Shown: positions 41,277 to 49,990 of the stretch, piece after piece
Layout of the letters: each line of letters opens with the position of its first letter
How positions within the stretch are numbered: the first letter of the stretch is position 1
Assembly: GCA_963849105.1 (NCBI GenBank)
Contig: CAWKGD010000006.1
Coordinates: 124,001 to 188,000 of the forward strand
DNA length: 64,000 nt
Origin: CAVRXQ01 sp963849105
GTDB lineage: Bacteria; Actinomycetota; Acidimicrobiia; Acidimicrobiales; Bog-793
Direction of reading: 5' to 3'
The notes under the pieces: generated by a model
Seen by the model: only the letters and a program-made list of their open reading frames with translations
The model's database searches: none
Told to the model about the DNA's origin: nothing
Position numbers and translations under genes: made by a program

Positions 41277-42497
41277 CTAGGTGAACGATCCCTGACCAGA
41301 TGAGTCCTCATAGGTCGTCACCACCGCGTCGCCCTGTGCCTGCGAGCCACCCGTGTAGGTGGCAGTGACCGTCGTGTCGCCCCCCGCGCTTTGATACAGC
41401 GTTTCGTTCTGAGCAACGCACTCGAAGCCGCCGTTGCCGGTGCCGGTCGCGTCGCACGTCTCGGCCCCGTCCTGCGCGGTCCACGAGAAGACGACCGAAC
41501 CGAGCACTGAACCGTCACTCGGATACGGGCTTACCGTTGCGATGAGTTCTGTGTAGCCATCAGGAATGCCGCTTTCGGTGAACGACACGCCAGTAGTCGT
41601 CGGGTCGTCGATCTCCTCTGGTGCTGGTGCCTCTGGCACGGTCACCGAGCCGCTTGCACTCGACCCCGAATACTCGGTGTTTCCCGAATAGCTCACCTGC
41701 GCGTCGAACGACGTCGCTCCGCTGGTGGACTGTTCCTCAGTTACCGAACATGTAGACGAGCCGCTCACAATCGCAGTGCAGGCGCCGCCGACCATCGTCA
41801 CCGTGCCACCAGGATTGGACCCTTGGCTGTCGATGGAAACTGGGATCGACAACGTCACCGCCCAGTTGTGATCCGACTCGATGGTCTCTGCCCCGACCGA
41901 TGCCGCGCCAAGGTCCAGGGTGGTTGGGAATGCTTCGATGTTCTCGCTATAGGTCTCTGTGACCGAGTTAACACCGTTCGGGATGTACTCGGTGATGACC
42001 TGATGGTCGCCAAGCGCCGCGTAATCCACGGAGCAAGTACCGCCATCGACCGAACCGCCGACGTTCAGCGAACAGGCGAGCAGACCATCCGAGTACAGAT
42101 CGAGGATTCCCTGTGGCAGCGATGGATCGGGCTGCCCGTTCACGGTCGCTGATGCGCTGAACGAGTACGTCACGTCAAGTGGCGACGCGCCTTGAGTGAA
42201 GGTCGGATCGAGCTCGACTGCGTAGGCGTAGGCGGGCGCGGCCGCGGGCGTTGGTGCCGGTGTCGCCGACCGCGGGACCTGTGGTCGGTACTCGCACTCG
42301 ACGTAATGCACCTTCTTGTGCTTGCCGCGCACCGTCACCCAGTGCTCGCGGTTCACCTTGTGATAGCCCGGTCTGCATGACTTCGCGTGGCCGAGCGGGT
42401 AGTTGCGATGAGTCGAAGATGCGGACGCCGTGGGTGCGCTAATGAGCGCGAGGCTCGCGACCAGGAGCAACGTCGGTGCGACGCAGGCTCGCCTCAT
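41277..42497 (-). CDS. Secreted protein with Ig-like repeat domains
   Basis: A 406-residue exported protein: signal peptide (RRACVAPTLLLVASLALISA, cleavage near TASA-SS), a basic region with CRPGYHKVNREHWVTVRGKH as in actinobacterial surface proteins, a proline/alanine linker, then three beta-sandwich modules of bacterial Ig type (for example VTYSFSASATVNGQPDPSLP, GTVTMVGGACTAIVSGSSTC, GDTTVTATYTGGSQAQGDAV) with paired cysteines. No anchor at the C-terminus. ATG 42497 follows AGGAG; the frame continues 13 codons upstream. Function unknown; adhesion or ligand binding is plausible. Confidence 0.78.
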   Translation of the reverse strand: MRRACVAPTLLLVASLALISAPTASASSTHRNYPLGHAKSCRPGYHKVNREHWVTVRGKHKKVHYVECEYRPQVPRSATPAPTPAAAPAYAYAVELDPTFTQGASPLDVTYSFSASATVNGQPDPSLPQGILDLYSDGLLACSLNVGGSVDGGTCSVDYAALGDHQVITEYIPNGVNSVTETYSENIEAFPTTLDLGAASVGAETIESDHNWAVTLSIPVSIDSQGSNPGGTVTMVGGACTAIVSGSSTCSVTEEQSTSGATSFDAQVSYSGNTEYSGSSASGSVTVPEAPAPEEIDDPTTTGVSFTESGIPDGYTELIATVSPYPSDGSVLGSVVFSWTAQDGAETCDATGTGNGGFECVAQNETLYQSAGGDTTVTATYTGGSQAQGDAVVTTYEDSSGQGSFT

Positions 42498-42548
42498 CAC
42501 TCCTGCTCCTGTATCTCTATACGATCCAAAACTCATCCCGAGAGAGCT

Positions 42549-42755
42549 TCAACGCGCCGTGTTTCGATGCGCCCACCGAGCGATCGCCCTCCTCGACCAG
42601 AGTTTCGGCCGTCCTGTTCCGAGGTCGACTACCGGACGAGGCATGTCCCGATAGCGGGCCTGGTAAACGCTGACCGATGTTCGCTGCTTGAGGCCGAGTA
42701 TCTGGGCGACCTCAATCGCGTCGATCAGATCCTCCGTCTCAATCCTCGGGGACAT
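42549..42755 (-). CDS. Small helix-turn-helix protein, excisionase/AlpA-like
   Basis: A 68-residue protein (DLIDAIEVAQILGLKQRTSV, then YRDMPRPVVDLGTGRPKLWS, RRAIARWAHR) matching the MerR-like helix-turn-helix of AlpA/excisionase proteins. ATG 42755 is chosen; an in-frame ATG at 42782 would add nine residues but lies in the inverted repeat. The repeat just upstream is its probable own operator. Confidence 0.72.
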   Translation of the reverse strand: MSPRIETEDLIDAIEVAQILGLKQRTSVSVYQARYRDMPRPVVDLGTGRPKLWSRRAIARWAHRNTAR

Positions 42756-42768
42756 GCTCCCATTGTAG

Positions 42769-42806
42769 ACACCTGTCAACACAGGATGCTAGTATACAGG
42801 TGTCAA
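42769..42806 (-). promoter_or_regulatory. Inverted repeat operator candidate upstream of the HTH gene
   Basis: ACACCTGT (42769-42776) and ACAGGTGT (42796-42803) are perfect inverted arms with a 19-base centre; each continues into TCAA so that the minus strand reads TTGACAGGTGT and TTGACACCTGT. It lies just upstream of ATG 42755, so autoregulation by the HTH protein is likely. The symmetry is seen; binding is inferred. Confidence 0.55.
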
Positions 42807-43243
42807 CACGATTATGAGCCTCGGAGGAAATCTTGGGGTCGGTGCCAATCAATAACAGGGATTGCTTCGGCCGCGCGCCGTGTCAGCGAGCAGCGGGCTG
42901 CGGAGCCAACGAACTCGTAACCGTGAGTACTACGGCGACAGGGACGTTGCCCACCTACCCGCCCCCACGGGGGCCGTTGTCGCAATCGTGAACGCGATGG
43001 CAAGCGACACGGTCACGGTGGAAGACGACGGCGGGAACGATCGGGGCTCGTCAAGCTCGACCACGATCTCGGCCGGACTCTTTGTTGTTGGCGTGGGACG
43101 GTCTCGCCACTTGGTGAAGCATCTAAGGCCGAGATGGCGCGTCGCCGAAATGAACTGGGATTCGCTTAATAGGGTTCAATTAAGCGCTGTTCCGGCGGCT
43201 GTCTATCCGCCGCTGTGACCGTTGGCGGACCCAGTTGGAGGTT
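42807..43243. other. Gene-free stretch with one TTAAT-type hairpin
   Basis: About 440 bases with no frame showing family resemblance or a good start. The only structure I see is the 43163-43186 hairpin near its right end. Confidence 0.45.
43163..43186. repeat. Hairpin CGCTTAAT - 8 nt - ATTAAGCG (copy 1)
   Basis: Perfect 8-bp arms around AGGGTTCA, 57 bases beyond the stop of the DUF4177-like gene. Two further hairpins with the same arm core (TTAAT/ATTAA) and the same 8-base spacer occur at 44730 and 61780. Confidence 0.7.
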
Positions 43244-43441
43244 TTAGGAGCTCAGGATCGCCCTCTTCAGGATGAATGAGCTAGTGCCCTGCGACCAAAT
43301 GTGCTCAACGGCGACGACTTCCCAGCGTTCGTTGCCTAGATCATTCAGTTTTGCTTTCAGCCCAGGGGTTTCGCTGATCCCCTGAAAGTTGCTGTCCTCG
43401 GCCCAGTCGAAAACCTCGTATTCCCAGCTTGACATGCTCAT
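43244..43441 (-). CDS. DUF4177-like small protein
   Basis: A 65-residue protein with the DUF4177 pattern: WEYEVFDWAEDSN, a short helix (LKAKLNDLGNERWEVVAVE) and a final strand SFILKRAIL. This beta-alpha-beta family has no known function. ATG 43441; an in-frame ATG two codons later is equally possible. Stands alone. Confidence 0.65.
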   Translation of the reverse strand: MSMSSWEYEVFDWAEDSNFQGISETPGLKAKLNDLGNERWEVVAVEHIWSQGTSSFILKRAILSS

Positions 43442-43603
43442 CTCCGCTCTTCTTCTCCTTCTCGATTCCTTTGCGGCTCATGTTGCCACCTGGTCGTACG
43501 ACACGGAACAAGAGGGTGCCGGCATCGGCTTCCCCGCGACATCGCACCCCCCGAGGGGGAAGCCAAACTCCACGGAAGCCCAATCAACTCAAATTTCGAA
43601 ACT

Positions 43604-43978
43604 TCAACGGCGAGCCAAACGACGGCCGCTCTCCGTGTTGATCGGCGTGTAGTTCATCTCGAAGTGGTGATAGAGCGTCGACTCATCGGCCTGTGAGAGC
43701 TCTTCACCGTGCATCTCGATGTCCGGCGCGGAGCGCACCTGCTCCTTTGTGACTGCTACCTGCAACTCGTCGGGGCCGATCTGAATTCCCCCCAACGGGA
43801 CGAAGGTCAGGTGGCGACCGATAAATCCTTCCTTGACCGTCGCGAACTGGGGCTCATCGGTCTCGACGTCAACGTAGACGTCTTGCAGCTTGCCGATCTT
43901 CTCGCCGTTGGAATCGATGAGCATCTTGCCGTGCCATTCTGCGACGCTCCACTTGGCCGGCTCTTGTTCTTCGGTCAC
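43604..43978 (-). CDS. PRC-barrel domain protein
   Basis: A 124-residue protein with a PRC-barrel (EWHGKMLIDSNGEKIGKLQD ... GRHLTFVPLGGIQIG, ELQVAVTKEQVRSAPDIE), common in actinobacterial stress loci and elsewhere in RNA-processing or photosynthetic proteins. GTG 43978 is chosen because AGGAG lies seven bases upstream; ATG 43993 is in frame but has its ribosome site too close. Next to the DUF1003 gene and possibly functionally related. Confidence 0.78.
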   Translation of the reverse strand: MTEEQEPAKWSVAEWHGKMLIDSNGEKIGKLQDVYVDVETDEPQFATVKEGFIGRHLTFVPLGGIQIGPDELQVAVTKEQVRSAPDIEMHGEELSQADESTLYHHFEMNYTPINTESGRRLARR

Positions 43979-44166
43979 TGTCGATCTCCTCATCTCCAGC
44001 CCGTAGTTTGTCGAGAAAGATTGCCACCGAATCCCGGTGCGTAATCGAACTTCGTAATTGTGCAGATATATCGCTTCCAAAAGACGCGGGAGGGCATGAG
44101 CTGGAGGGCTGCTTCCTTCCCTTCGCGGGTATAAACGCCACCATCGGCACCGATGCAAGGAGCGCC

Positions 44167-44670
44167 ATGGACGATCGGAAGCATCACCTTCGATTTCACG
44201 AGAAGCACCAAGAGAGCGCCGCGCATCCCTTTGGCACAGGTTTCTACGGAAGATTCGCCGAAAAGGTCGCCCGTTCACTGGGCACCCCGCAGTTCCTGAT
44301 TGGCCAGACACTGGCGCTTATCGTGTGGATCCTGCTCAACGGTGTCATCCTGCACGGGCATGACGTGTGGGATGTGTACCCGTTCATCCTTTTGAATCTC
44401 ATGCTCAGTTTCCAGGCCGCCTACGCGGCGCCGCTGATCCTCGTCGCGAGCAACCGACAAGGCGAGCGGGATGCGCTGCGGGCCAATGCGGACGCCGAAC
44501 ACCGTGAGGACGTCGCCGACCGGCAACATGCCCTACTCGACAAAATCGTCGAGTTGGTCGACCAGAACACTGACATCACAAAGAAGATTCATATGCTCTC
44601 CGAGCTCATGACGAAGCTGACAGGAGAAGTCCACGCGCACGTCATGGGAGATACGCCCGTCAACCAGTGA
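44167..44670 (+). CDS. DUF1003 membrane protein
   Basis: A 167-residue inner-membrane protein with the DUF1003 core: GRFAEKVARSLGTPQFLIGQ, first helix TLALIVWILLNGVIL and second helix PFILLNLMLSFQAAYAAPLI with LILVASNRQGERD after it, then a soluble coiled tail (LLDKIVELVDQNTDITKKIH). Function is not known, but the family often travels with acid- or cation-stress genes. ATG 44167 follows AAGGAG; the frame upstream is not conserved. Confidence 0.88.
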   Translation: MDDRKHHLRFHEKHQESAAHPFGTGFYGRFAEKVARSLGTPQFLIGQTLALIVWILLNGVILHGHDVWDVYPFILLNLMLSFQAAYAAPLILVASNRQGERDALRANADAEHREDVADRQHALLDKIVELVDQNTDITKKIHMLSELMTKLTGEVHAHVMGDTPVNQ

Positions 44671-44729
44671 ATGGCGGCGAATACGGTGGTTCGTAACCGG
44701 TTGTACTAGCGGTGCGCACTGAGTCATGT

Positions 44730-44755
44730 GCGTTTAATTGAGTTCTATTAAACGC
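44730..44755. repeat. Hairpin GCGTTTAAT - 8 nt - ATTAAACGC (copy 2)
   Basis: Perfect 9-bp arms around TGAGTTCT, 60 bases after the DUF1003 stop. Same architecture as the hairpins at 43163 and 61780. A terminator without a T run is possible for this copy. Confidence 0.7.
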
Positions 44756-44930
44756 GAAGTCTCGCGACTAGGGGTTGATTGGCGGCCCGTTCTGACGCGT
44801 CGCCGACCCGGCGGTCGGGGGCACCCTCAGCCGGTTGACGGACCCGTGTTATTGGGACACCTGCCGCTCCCCAGAGCCGTCGATCAGTATTCACCGTCGC
44901 AATCTTTGTCGACTGCATTGACGCTCCAGA

Positions 44931-45119
44931 TCACGGATTCTGTGGCTCTTGAGCGACGAAAGGCTCGCCGCTGTTGTCTGCTCGCGTCTTCAAGTAGGCG
45001 TCGAACATCTCCTTCCACGCCGCGGCATGAACCTTGGCCGTCTCGGTGAGAACGCCGTCGAGGTCGAACAGACACGCCCGCACGTTCGTGGGCAAGCCGA
45101 GAAGGCGATCCGTTCTCAC
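44931..45119 (-). pseudogene. Beta-phosphoglucomutase/HAD remnant (N-terminal piece)
   Basis: Sixty-two codons from GTG 45119 read RTDRLLGLPTNVRACLFDLD, then GVLTETAKVHAAAWKEMF, which is the start of HAD-family beta-phosphoglucomutase/trehalose-linked hydrolases including the catalytic DLD. It stops after FVAQEPQNP where about 180 more residues are expected; I see no continuation in another frame. A decayed gene. The gene-free remainder up to 45434 holds nothing I can support. Confidence 0.7.
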
Positions 45120-45434
45120 GGTCGCACCAAATGAGCCGTCGCGGCCGCTTCGCCGATCTTTCGATGCGTCGTGGCGGTGAGCAAAGCCACGACGCATCGC
45201 TTAGCAAGGTCAGCGAGGTGGCGTACCCAACGGCACCTCTCCTCGACGCCCATCCGGTAACGGCGAGCGAACTGTTCGATTCACATGAGGTCGCCGTCGC
45301 AACAATCGTCAAGGACGTTCGATAGTGGGAGCGTCTCGCTCCCACCACGAATTAGGTCTCGGCCGCCACTCGCGAAGCGTGATCAAGCTGCTTACGATCG
45401 TGAGCAAAGTGCAGCGATGAAAGAGGCAACGAGC

Positions 45435-47939
45435 ATGAAGCGCGTAGCCCCCAAGTTAAGCAGTCCTGGGCGTCCTCACCGCAAGGACGTTCTCTCCAAG
45501 GAACCAAAGGGGGTGGCGCCCGAATCAAAGCCAGCTGCGAAGGACGACCTGAAGACCCTCCCCCTGGCGGAGGTCGAGAAGCGGCTCGGGTCCTCGCCGG
45601 ACGGCCTCACTCAGGCCGAAGCGACGAAGCGACTCGCCCAGTATGGGCCGAACGAGATCGAGGAGGAGAAGGTCAATCAGCTCCTCAAATTGCTCAGCTA
45701 CTTCTGGGGGCCGATCCCCTGGATGATCGAGATCGCGGTGATCTTGTCGGGCGTGCTCCGGCACTGGCCGGACTTTGCGATCATCCTCGTTCTGCTCATC
45801 GCGAACGCCGTCGTCGGCTTCACCGAGGAGCACTCCGCCGGCAAGGCCATCGACGCCCTGAAAGCTCAGCTCGCGGTGACGGCCCGCGTGCAACGTGACG
45901 GGACATGGGTCACCCCCGCCGCGCGCGAACTGGTGCCAGGCGACGTCATCCGAATGCGCCTCGGCGACATCGTTCCGGCAGACGCACGTCTGTTGGAGGG
46001 TGACCCGGTCGAGGTGGACGAATCGGCGCTCACCGGGGAATCCCTGCCCGCCACGCGCCAACCCGGCGAGGCGGTGTTCTCCGGTTCGATCATCCGACAG
46101 GGTGAGACCAGCGCGCTCGTGTACGCCACGGGCACGAACACCTACTTCGGCAAGACCGCCGAGCTGGTGCAGGAAGCCGAGACGGTCAGCCACTTCCAGC
46201 GCGCGGTGCTTCGGATCGGCAAGTTCTTGATTCTCCTCGCGCTCGTGCTGGTCGTGATCATCACCGTCGTCTCGATCATTCGTGGCGAGTCGATCCTCAC
46301 GACGCTGCAGTTCGTGCTCGTGCTCACCGTGGCGGCGATCCCCGTCGCGATGCCGACGGTCTTGTCAGTGACGATGGCGGTTGGAGCGCGCCTACTCGCC
46401 CAGAAAAAGGCCGTCGTGACCCGGTTGGTCGCCATCGAGGAGCTGGCCGGCGTGGACGTGCTGTGCACGGACAAGACCGGCACCTTGACCGAGAACAAGC
46501 TGACCCTCGGCGATCCCTTCGCCGTCGACGGTGTCACGGCGGAAGAGGTCATTCTCAACGCGGCCCTCGCGTCGCGCGCGGACGACAACGACACCATCGA
46601 TCTCGCCGTCATCGGAGGCTTGAGCGACAAGAAGGCGCTGACCGGATACAAGGTGGTCCACTTCCAGCCCTTCGACCCCGTCGGCAAACGGACCGAGGCG
46701 ACCGTCACGGCAGCGGAGGACGGGACGACGTTCAAGGTGACCAAGGGAGCACCGCAGGTGATCCTCGAGCTGTCCGGCGACACGAGGCGCGTCGAGATCG
46801 CGGTCGACGAGGCGGTCGGCGAGTTCGCGGCACGCGGCTTTCGCTCACTTGGCGTGGCCCGGGCTAAGGGTGAGGCGCCCTGGCAGTTCCTCGGCGTGCT
46901 GCCGCTCTTCGACCCACCACGAAAAGATGCCAAGGCAACCATCGCGACCGCGGAGCAGATGGGCGTCGAGGTGAAGATGGTGACCGGCGACGCGATCGCT
47001 ATCGCCCAGGAGACCGCGAGAACGCTCGGGATGGGCACGGCCATTCTCGATGCTTCGAGCCTTGGGGACACAAAGCGCAAAGAGACCGCTGCGACGGCCG
47101 AGTCGATCGAGCAGGCCGACGGCTTTGCCCAGGTGTTCCCCGAGCACAAGTTCCACATCGTCGACGTTTTGCAAAAGCGGGGCCACATCGTCGCGATGAC
47201 GGGCGACGGGGTGAACGATGCCCCCGCCCTCAAGAAGGCTGACTGCGGCATCGCCGTCTCGGACGCGACCGACGCCGCGCGCGCCGCAGCGTCGATCGTT
47301 CTCATGAGCCCGGGACTTTCGGTGATCATCGACGCGATCAAAGAGAGCCGGAAGATCGTCCAGCGGATGAACAGCTACGCGATCTACCGTATCTCCGAGA
47401 CGCTTCGAGTGCTCGTGTTCGTGACACTGGCGATCCTGATCTTCAACTTCTTCCCCGTGACAGCGGTGATGATCGTGATGCTGGCGCTGTTGAACGACGG
47501 TTCGATCCTCTCCATCGCCTACGACAACGTGCACTACAAGGAACAGCCAGAAGCCTGGAACATGCGTCTTGTGATCGGAATGGCGACGGTGCTCGGCCTC
47601 GTCGGCCCCATCGCGGCGTTCGGCCTCTTCTACCTGGGTGACCGTGTCTTCCATCTCAACCATGCCCATCTGCAGACGCTCATGTACCTGATGCTGTCGG
47701 TGGCGGGGTCGTTGACAATCTTCCTCACCCGCACGCGCGGCCCGTTCTGGTCCATCCGGCCGAAGCGGATTCTCTTGTTGGCGGTGCTCGGCGCCGAGGC
47801 GATCGCGACGATGCTCGCGGCATTCGGGATACTCATGCCGCGCCTTAGCTTGGAATGGGTTGCGTTCGTGTGGGGCTACGCGCTCGGTGTGGTTCCTCGT
47901 GACCGATCGCGTGAAGCTCCTCGGGTACCGGATCCTTGA
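45435..47939 (+). CDS. P-type proton-transporting ATPase (P3A), C-terminus frameshifted
   Basis: Pumps protons outward at the cost of ATP. The 834-residue reading has all P-ATPase marks: TGES in VDESALTGESLPAT, phosphorylated aspartate in CTDKTGTLTENKLTL, ATP-hinge TGDGVNDAPALKKADCGIAV, and transmembrane helices typical of P3A (AAIPVAMPTVLSVTMAVGAR). After WGYALG a surplus G at 47886/47887 shifts the frame; the expected last helix and tail (VWFLVTDRVKLLGYRIL) continue in the next frame. ATG 45435 is preferred (GAGG eight bases upstream), ATG 45417 is possible. It would help keep a neutral cytoplasm in acid. Confidence 0.9.
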   Translation: MKRVAPKLSSPGRPHRKDVLSKEPKGVAPESKPAAKDDLKTLPLAEVEKRLGSSPDGLTQAEATKRLAQYGPNEIEEEKVNQLLKLLSYFWGPIPWMIEIAVILSGVLRHWPDFAIILVLLIANAVVGFTEEHSAGKAIDALKAQLAVTARVQRDGTWVTPAARELVPGDVIRMRLGDIVPADARLLEGDPVEVDESALTGESLPATRQPGEAVFSGSIIRQGETSALVYATGTNTYFGKTAELVQEAETVSHFQRAVLRIGKFLILLALVLVVIITVVSIIRGESILTTLQFVLVLTVAAIPVAMPTVLSVTMAVGARLLAQKKAVVTRLVAIEELAGVDVLCTDKTGTLTENKLTLGDPFAVDGVTAEEVILNAALASRADDNDTIDLAVIGGLSDKKALTGYKVVHFQPFDPVGKRTEATVTAAEDGTTFKVTKGAPQVILELSGDTRRVEIAVDEAVGEFAARGFRSLGVARAKGEAPWQFLGVLPLFDPPRKDAKATIATAEQMGVEVKMVTGDAIAIAQETARTLGMGTAILDASSLGDTKRKETAATAESIEQADGFAQVFPEHKFHIVDVLQKRGHIVAMTGDGVNDAPALKKADCGIAVSDATDAARAAASIVLMSPGLSVIIDAIKESRKIVQRMNSYAIYRISETLRVLVFVTLAILIFNFFPVTAVMIVMLALLNDGSILSIAYDNVHYKEQPEAWNMRLVIGMATVLGLVGPIAAFGLFYLGDRVFHLNHAHLQTLMYLMLSVAGSLTIFLTRTRGPFWSIRPKRILLLAVLGAEAIATMLAAFGILMPRLSLEWVAFVWGYALGVVPRDRSREAPRVPDP

Positions 47940-48240
47940 TCCCGTGGAGGTCTCACCGGCGACAAGCGGCAGCGCTAGCTCTGCGGCTGCACGCAACGCG
48001 CTCGGTTCAGACGCTGCGCTTCCGCCAGAGGTTGGCGCTGACGCGTCGGTGCCCCCCTTCCACACCGACACCGATCCCGAGGACCCCGTCTACCACGACA
48101 ACAGCAATTGCCCCTACGGCCAAGAGATCGTGCGCGACGGCAACAGCCAGCCTGGCAAGGACGGCAGGCGTCGGTGCGATTGGTGCGCCCATCATGCGGG
48201 TCGTCCGGAACCTCTGAGCGTGAGAGCGCCGAAATCGTGA
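47887..48240 (+). CDS. Out-of-frame C-terminal segment of the proton ATPase with cysteine-rich tail
   Basis: This frame supplies the missing last helix and cytoplasmic end of the ATPase (VWFLVTDRVKLLGYRILDPV), then an Ala/Ser linker and a compact cysteine tail: YHDNSNCPYGQEIVRDGN, then RRRCDWCAHHAGR. The tail resembles small stand-alone actinobacterial zinc-ribbon-like proteins. If the frameshift is a sequencing error, the ATPase is about 935 residues with this tail fused on; otherwise the segment has no start of its own. Confidence 0.6.
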   Translation: MWFLVTDRVKLLGYRILDPVEVSPATSGSASSAAARNALGSDAALPPEVGADASVPPFHTDTDPEDPVYHDNSNCPYGQEIVRDGNSQPGKDGRRRCDWCAHHAGRPEPLSVRAPKS

Positions 48241-48470
48241 ACGGCGCATCCGCTCGGCCGTCAGGATTGTTGCGGATCGAGGAGACGGTGTGCTCCGGCG
48301 AAGGGCACGGTTTCCGCCCTCACACGCTCGCGAGCTTGAAAATCTCACCCGAGCGCGTGGGACTCCGCACGACGCGTGGCAATGTCACGCAGTCATCGTC
48401 CAATGCGATCAGCAAGGAAATGAATGAGGCGTGAACTCGATGGCCGGGAGACCAATAGGGAGGTGGGTAC

Positions 48471-49376
48471 GTGAAGCTCGACAAGGGAGTCATCGAAGAG
48501 CTCATGGTTGCCCCCGGCGATGCGGCGGACCTCGGACACCGGAGCACGAGCGCGACGAAGGCCGGCTGGCGGGAATCGACCGGCAAATCGAGCTCGAAGG
48601 ACCTCGCCGAGGAGGACCTCGAGGCATTCAAAGAGGAGCTCACTACCGCACAGGAGTTGCTCTACGCGAGCGACACCTACGCGCTGCTGGTGATCTTGCA
48701 GGCGCTCGACGCGGCCGGCAAGGACGGAACGATCAAGCACGTCATGTCTGGAGTCAACCCCCAAGGTTGCGAGGTCGTCGCATTTAAGGCTCCCTCTGCC
48801 GAAGAGCTCAACCACGACTTCCTCTGGCGGTGCGCGAAAGCGCTCCCCGAATGTGGACGGATCGGGATCTTCAACCGCTCCTACTACGAGGAAGTGCTCG
48901 TTGTCCGGGTCCATCCCGACATCCTCACCGAGCAGCACCTTCCGCCCGGCACGGCGACGGGTGAAAAGCTGTGGCACCAGCGCTACGAGGACATCAATGC
49001 CTTCGAGCACCATCTCGAGCGGAACGGCACGCGCGTCATCAAATTCTTCTTGCACCTGTCGAAGGACGAGCAAAGAAGGCGACTCCTGGAACGGCTCGAC
49101 GACCCGACGAAATACTGGAAGTTCTCGGCGGCGGACCTCGCAGAACGCGCGTACTTCGACGACTACCAGCACGCGTATGAAGCGATGATCACTGCGACGT
49201 CGACTCCCTGGGCGCCTTGGTACGTCGTGCCGGCCGATCACAAATACGCGGCAAGGGCACTTGTCGGCGGCATCTTGACGCAAGCCATCGAGCAGCTCGA
49301 CCTCCGTCTCCCCGAGGTGCAGGGTGAGGCTCGTGCGGAGATCGAGGAAGCAAGACGCACACTCCAGGCTGACTGA
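48471..49376 (+). CDS. ppk2: Polyphosphate kinase 2 (PPK2) family protein
   Basis: Transfers phosphate between polyphosphate and nucleotides. The 301-residue single-domain enzyme has Walker A QALDAAGKDGTIKHVMSGVN, Walker B-type IGIFNRSYYEEVLVVRVHPD and the lid segment FFLHLSKDEQRRRLLERLDD, then KYWKFSAADLAER. GTG 48471 has a GGGAGG ribosome site. Class (AMP- or ADP-phosphorylating) cannot be told safely. It lies between the proton ATPase and the ClC channel, as part of an apparent energy/acid-stress group. Confidence 0.93.
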   Translation: MKLDKGVIEELMVAPGDAADLGHRSTSATKAGWRESTGKSSSKDLAEEDLEAFKEELTTAQELLYASDTYALLVILQALDAAGKDGTIKHVMSGVNPQGCEVVAFKAPSAEELNHDFLWRCAKALPECGRIGIFNRSYYEEVLVVRVHPDILTEQHLPPGTATGEKLWHQRYEDINAFEHHLERNGTRVIKFFLHLSKDEQRRRLLERLDDPTKYWKFSAADLAERAYFDDYQHAYEAMITATSTPWAPWYVVPADHKYAARALVGGILTQAIEQLDLRLPEVQGEARAEIEEARRTLQAD

Positions 49377-49490
49377 CCATGTTGCTCCGAGGCGTCTTAG
49401 TGCGCGCCCTGGGAAACAAAGCACCATCATGTGGCCTGCATCAACACCCTGACATGCAACCGATCGGAGTGTGTAGAGCAAGTTGCATTG

Positions 49491-49505
49491 ATACAATGAC
49501 TGTAT
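49491..49505. promoter_or_regulatory. Palindrome upstream of the MarR gene
   Basis: ATACA-ATGAC-TGTAT, with near-symmetrical flanks (TTGATACA ... TGTATTG), lies about 50 bases before the MarR start, the position and size of a MarR-type operator. Symmetry is direct; binding is inferred. Confidence 0.4.
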
Positions 49506-49554
49506 TGCTGCCAGAAAGCGCCTCGAAAGCGCCGAGGATCTGACAAACGCCGTA

Positions 49555-49986
49555 TTGACCGCTAGCCGGGTCCTCATCGCTGTGGCGGCGAGGTCACTCA
49601 GCGAGCACGAAGGCGAAGTGTCGCTGCAGCAGTACCGCGCCTTGGTTGTCCTCGCATCCCGGGGTGCCCAGCGCCCGGTTGATCTTGCAGATGCACTCGG
49701 AGTCGATCCGTCGACGGCCACGCGGCTGTGCGACCGGCTCGTCGGTAAGCGGCTCATTTCGCGTCGACGCCAGGGTGACGATCGGCGAGAGGTGCGCCTC
49801 GAGCTCGCCGTGCGCGGCCGGCGGCTCGTCGAAAGCGTGACCGATCGACGACGCGAGGAGATTCGGCGCATCGTTGCCGCGCTGTCAACTTCCGACCGCG
49901 AGAACCTCATTCACGCGCTCCAGGTGTTTGGCAAGGCGGCCGGCGAAGTTCCGGACGACGAGTGGCCGCGCAGCTGGGAGCTCTAG
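49555..49986 (+). CDS. MarR-family transcriptional regulator
   Basis: A 143-residue winged-helix regulator: LSLQQ-like dimer helix VSLQQYRALVVLASRGAQRP, recognition helix DLADALGVDPSTATRLCDRL and wing LISRRRQGDDRREVRLEL. The TTG at 49555 is the only usual start; codons upstream (AEDLTNAV) also look like family sequence, so the true start may be slightly earlier at a non-standard codon. It ends four bases before the ClC channel gene and probably controls it. Confidence 0.85.
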   Translation: MTASRVLIAVAARSLSEHEGEVSLQQYRALVVLASRGAQRPVDLADALGVDPSTATRLCDRLVGKRLISRRRQGDDRREVRLELAVRGRRLVESVTDRRREEIRRIVAALSTSDRENLIHALQVFGKAAGEVPDDEWPRSWEL

Positions 49987-49990
49987 GGAA

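Noticed and set aside
42387..42920. 177-codon plus-strand frame
   Set aside because: Antisense to the signal peptide of the Ig-like protein and the HTH gene; no supporting start or similarity.
44884..45348. Long minus-strand frame over the HAD remnant
   Set aside because: The recognisable HAD sequence is in a different frame (44931-45119); this longer frame has no protein-like pattern.
46142..48071. Two long minus-strand frames (399 and 408 codons)
   Set aside because: Antisense shadows of the proton ATPase.
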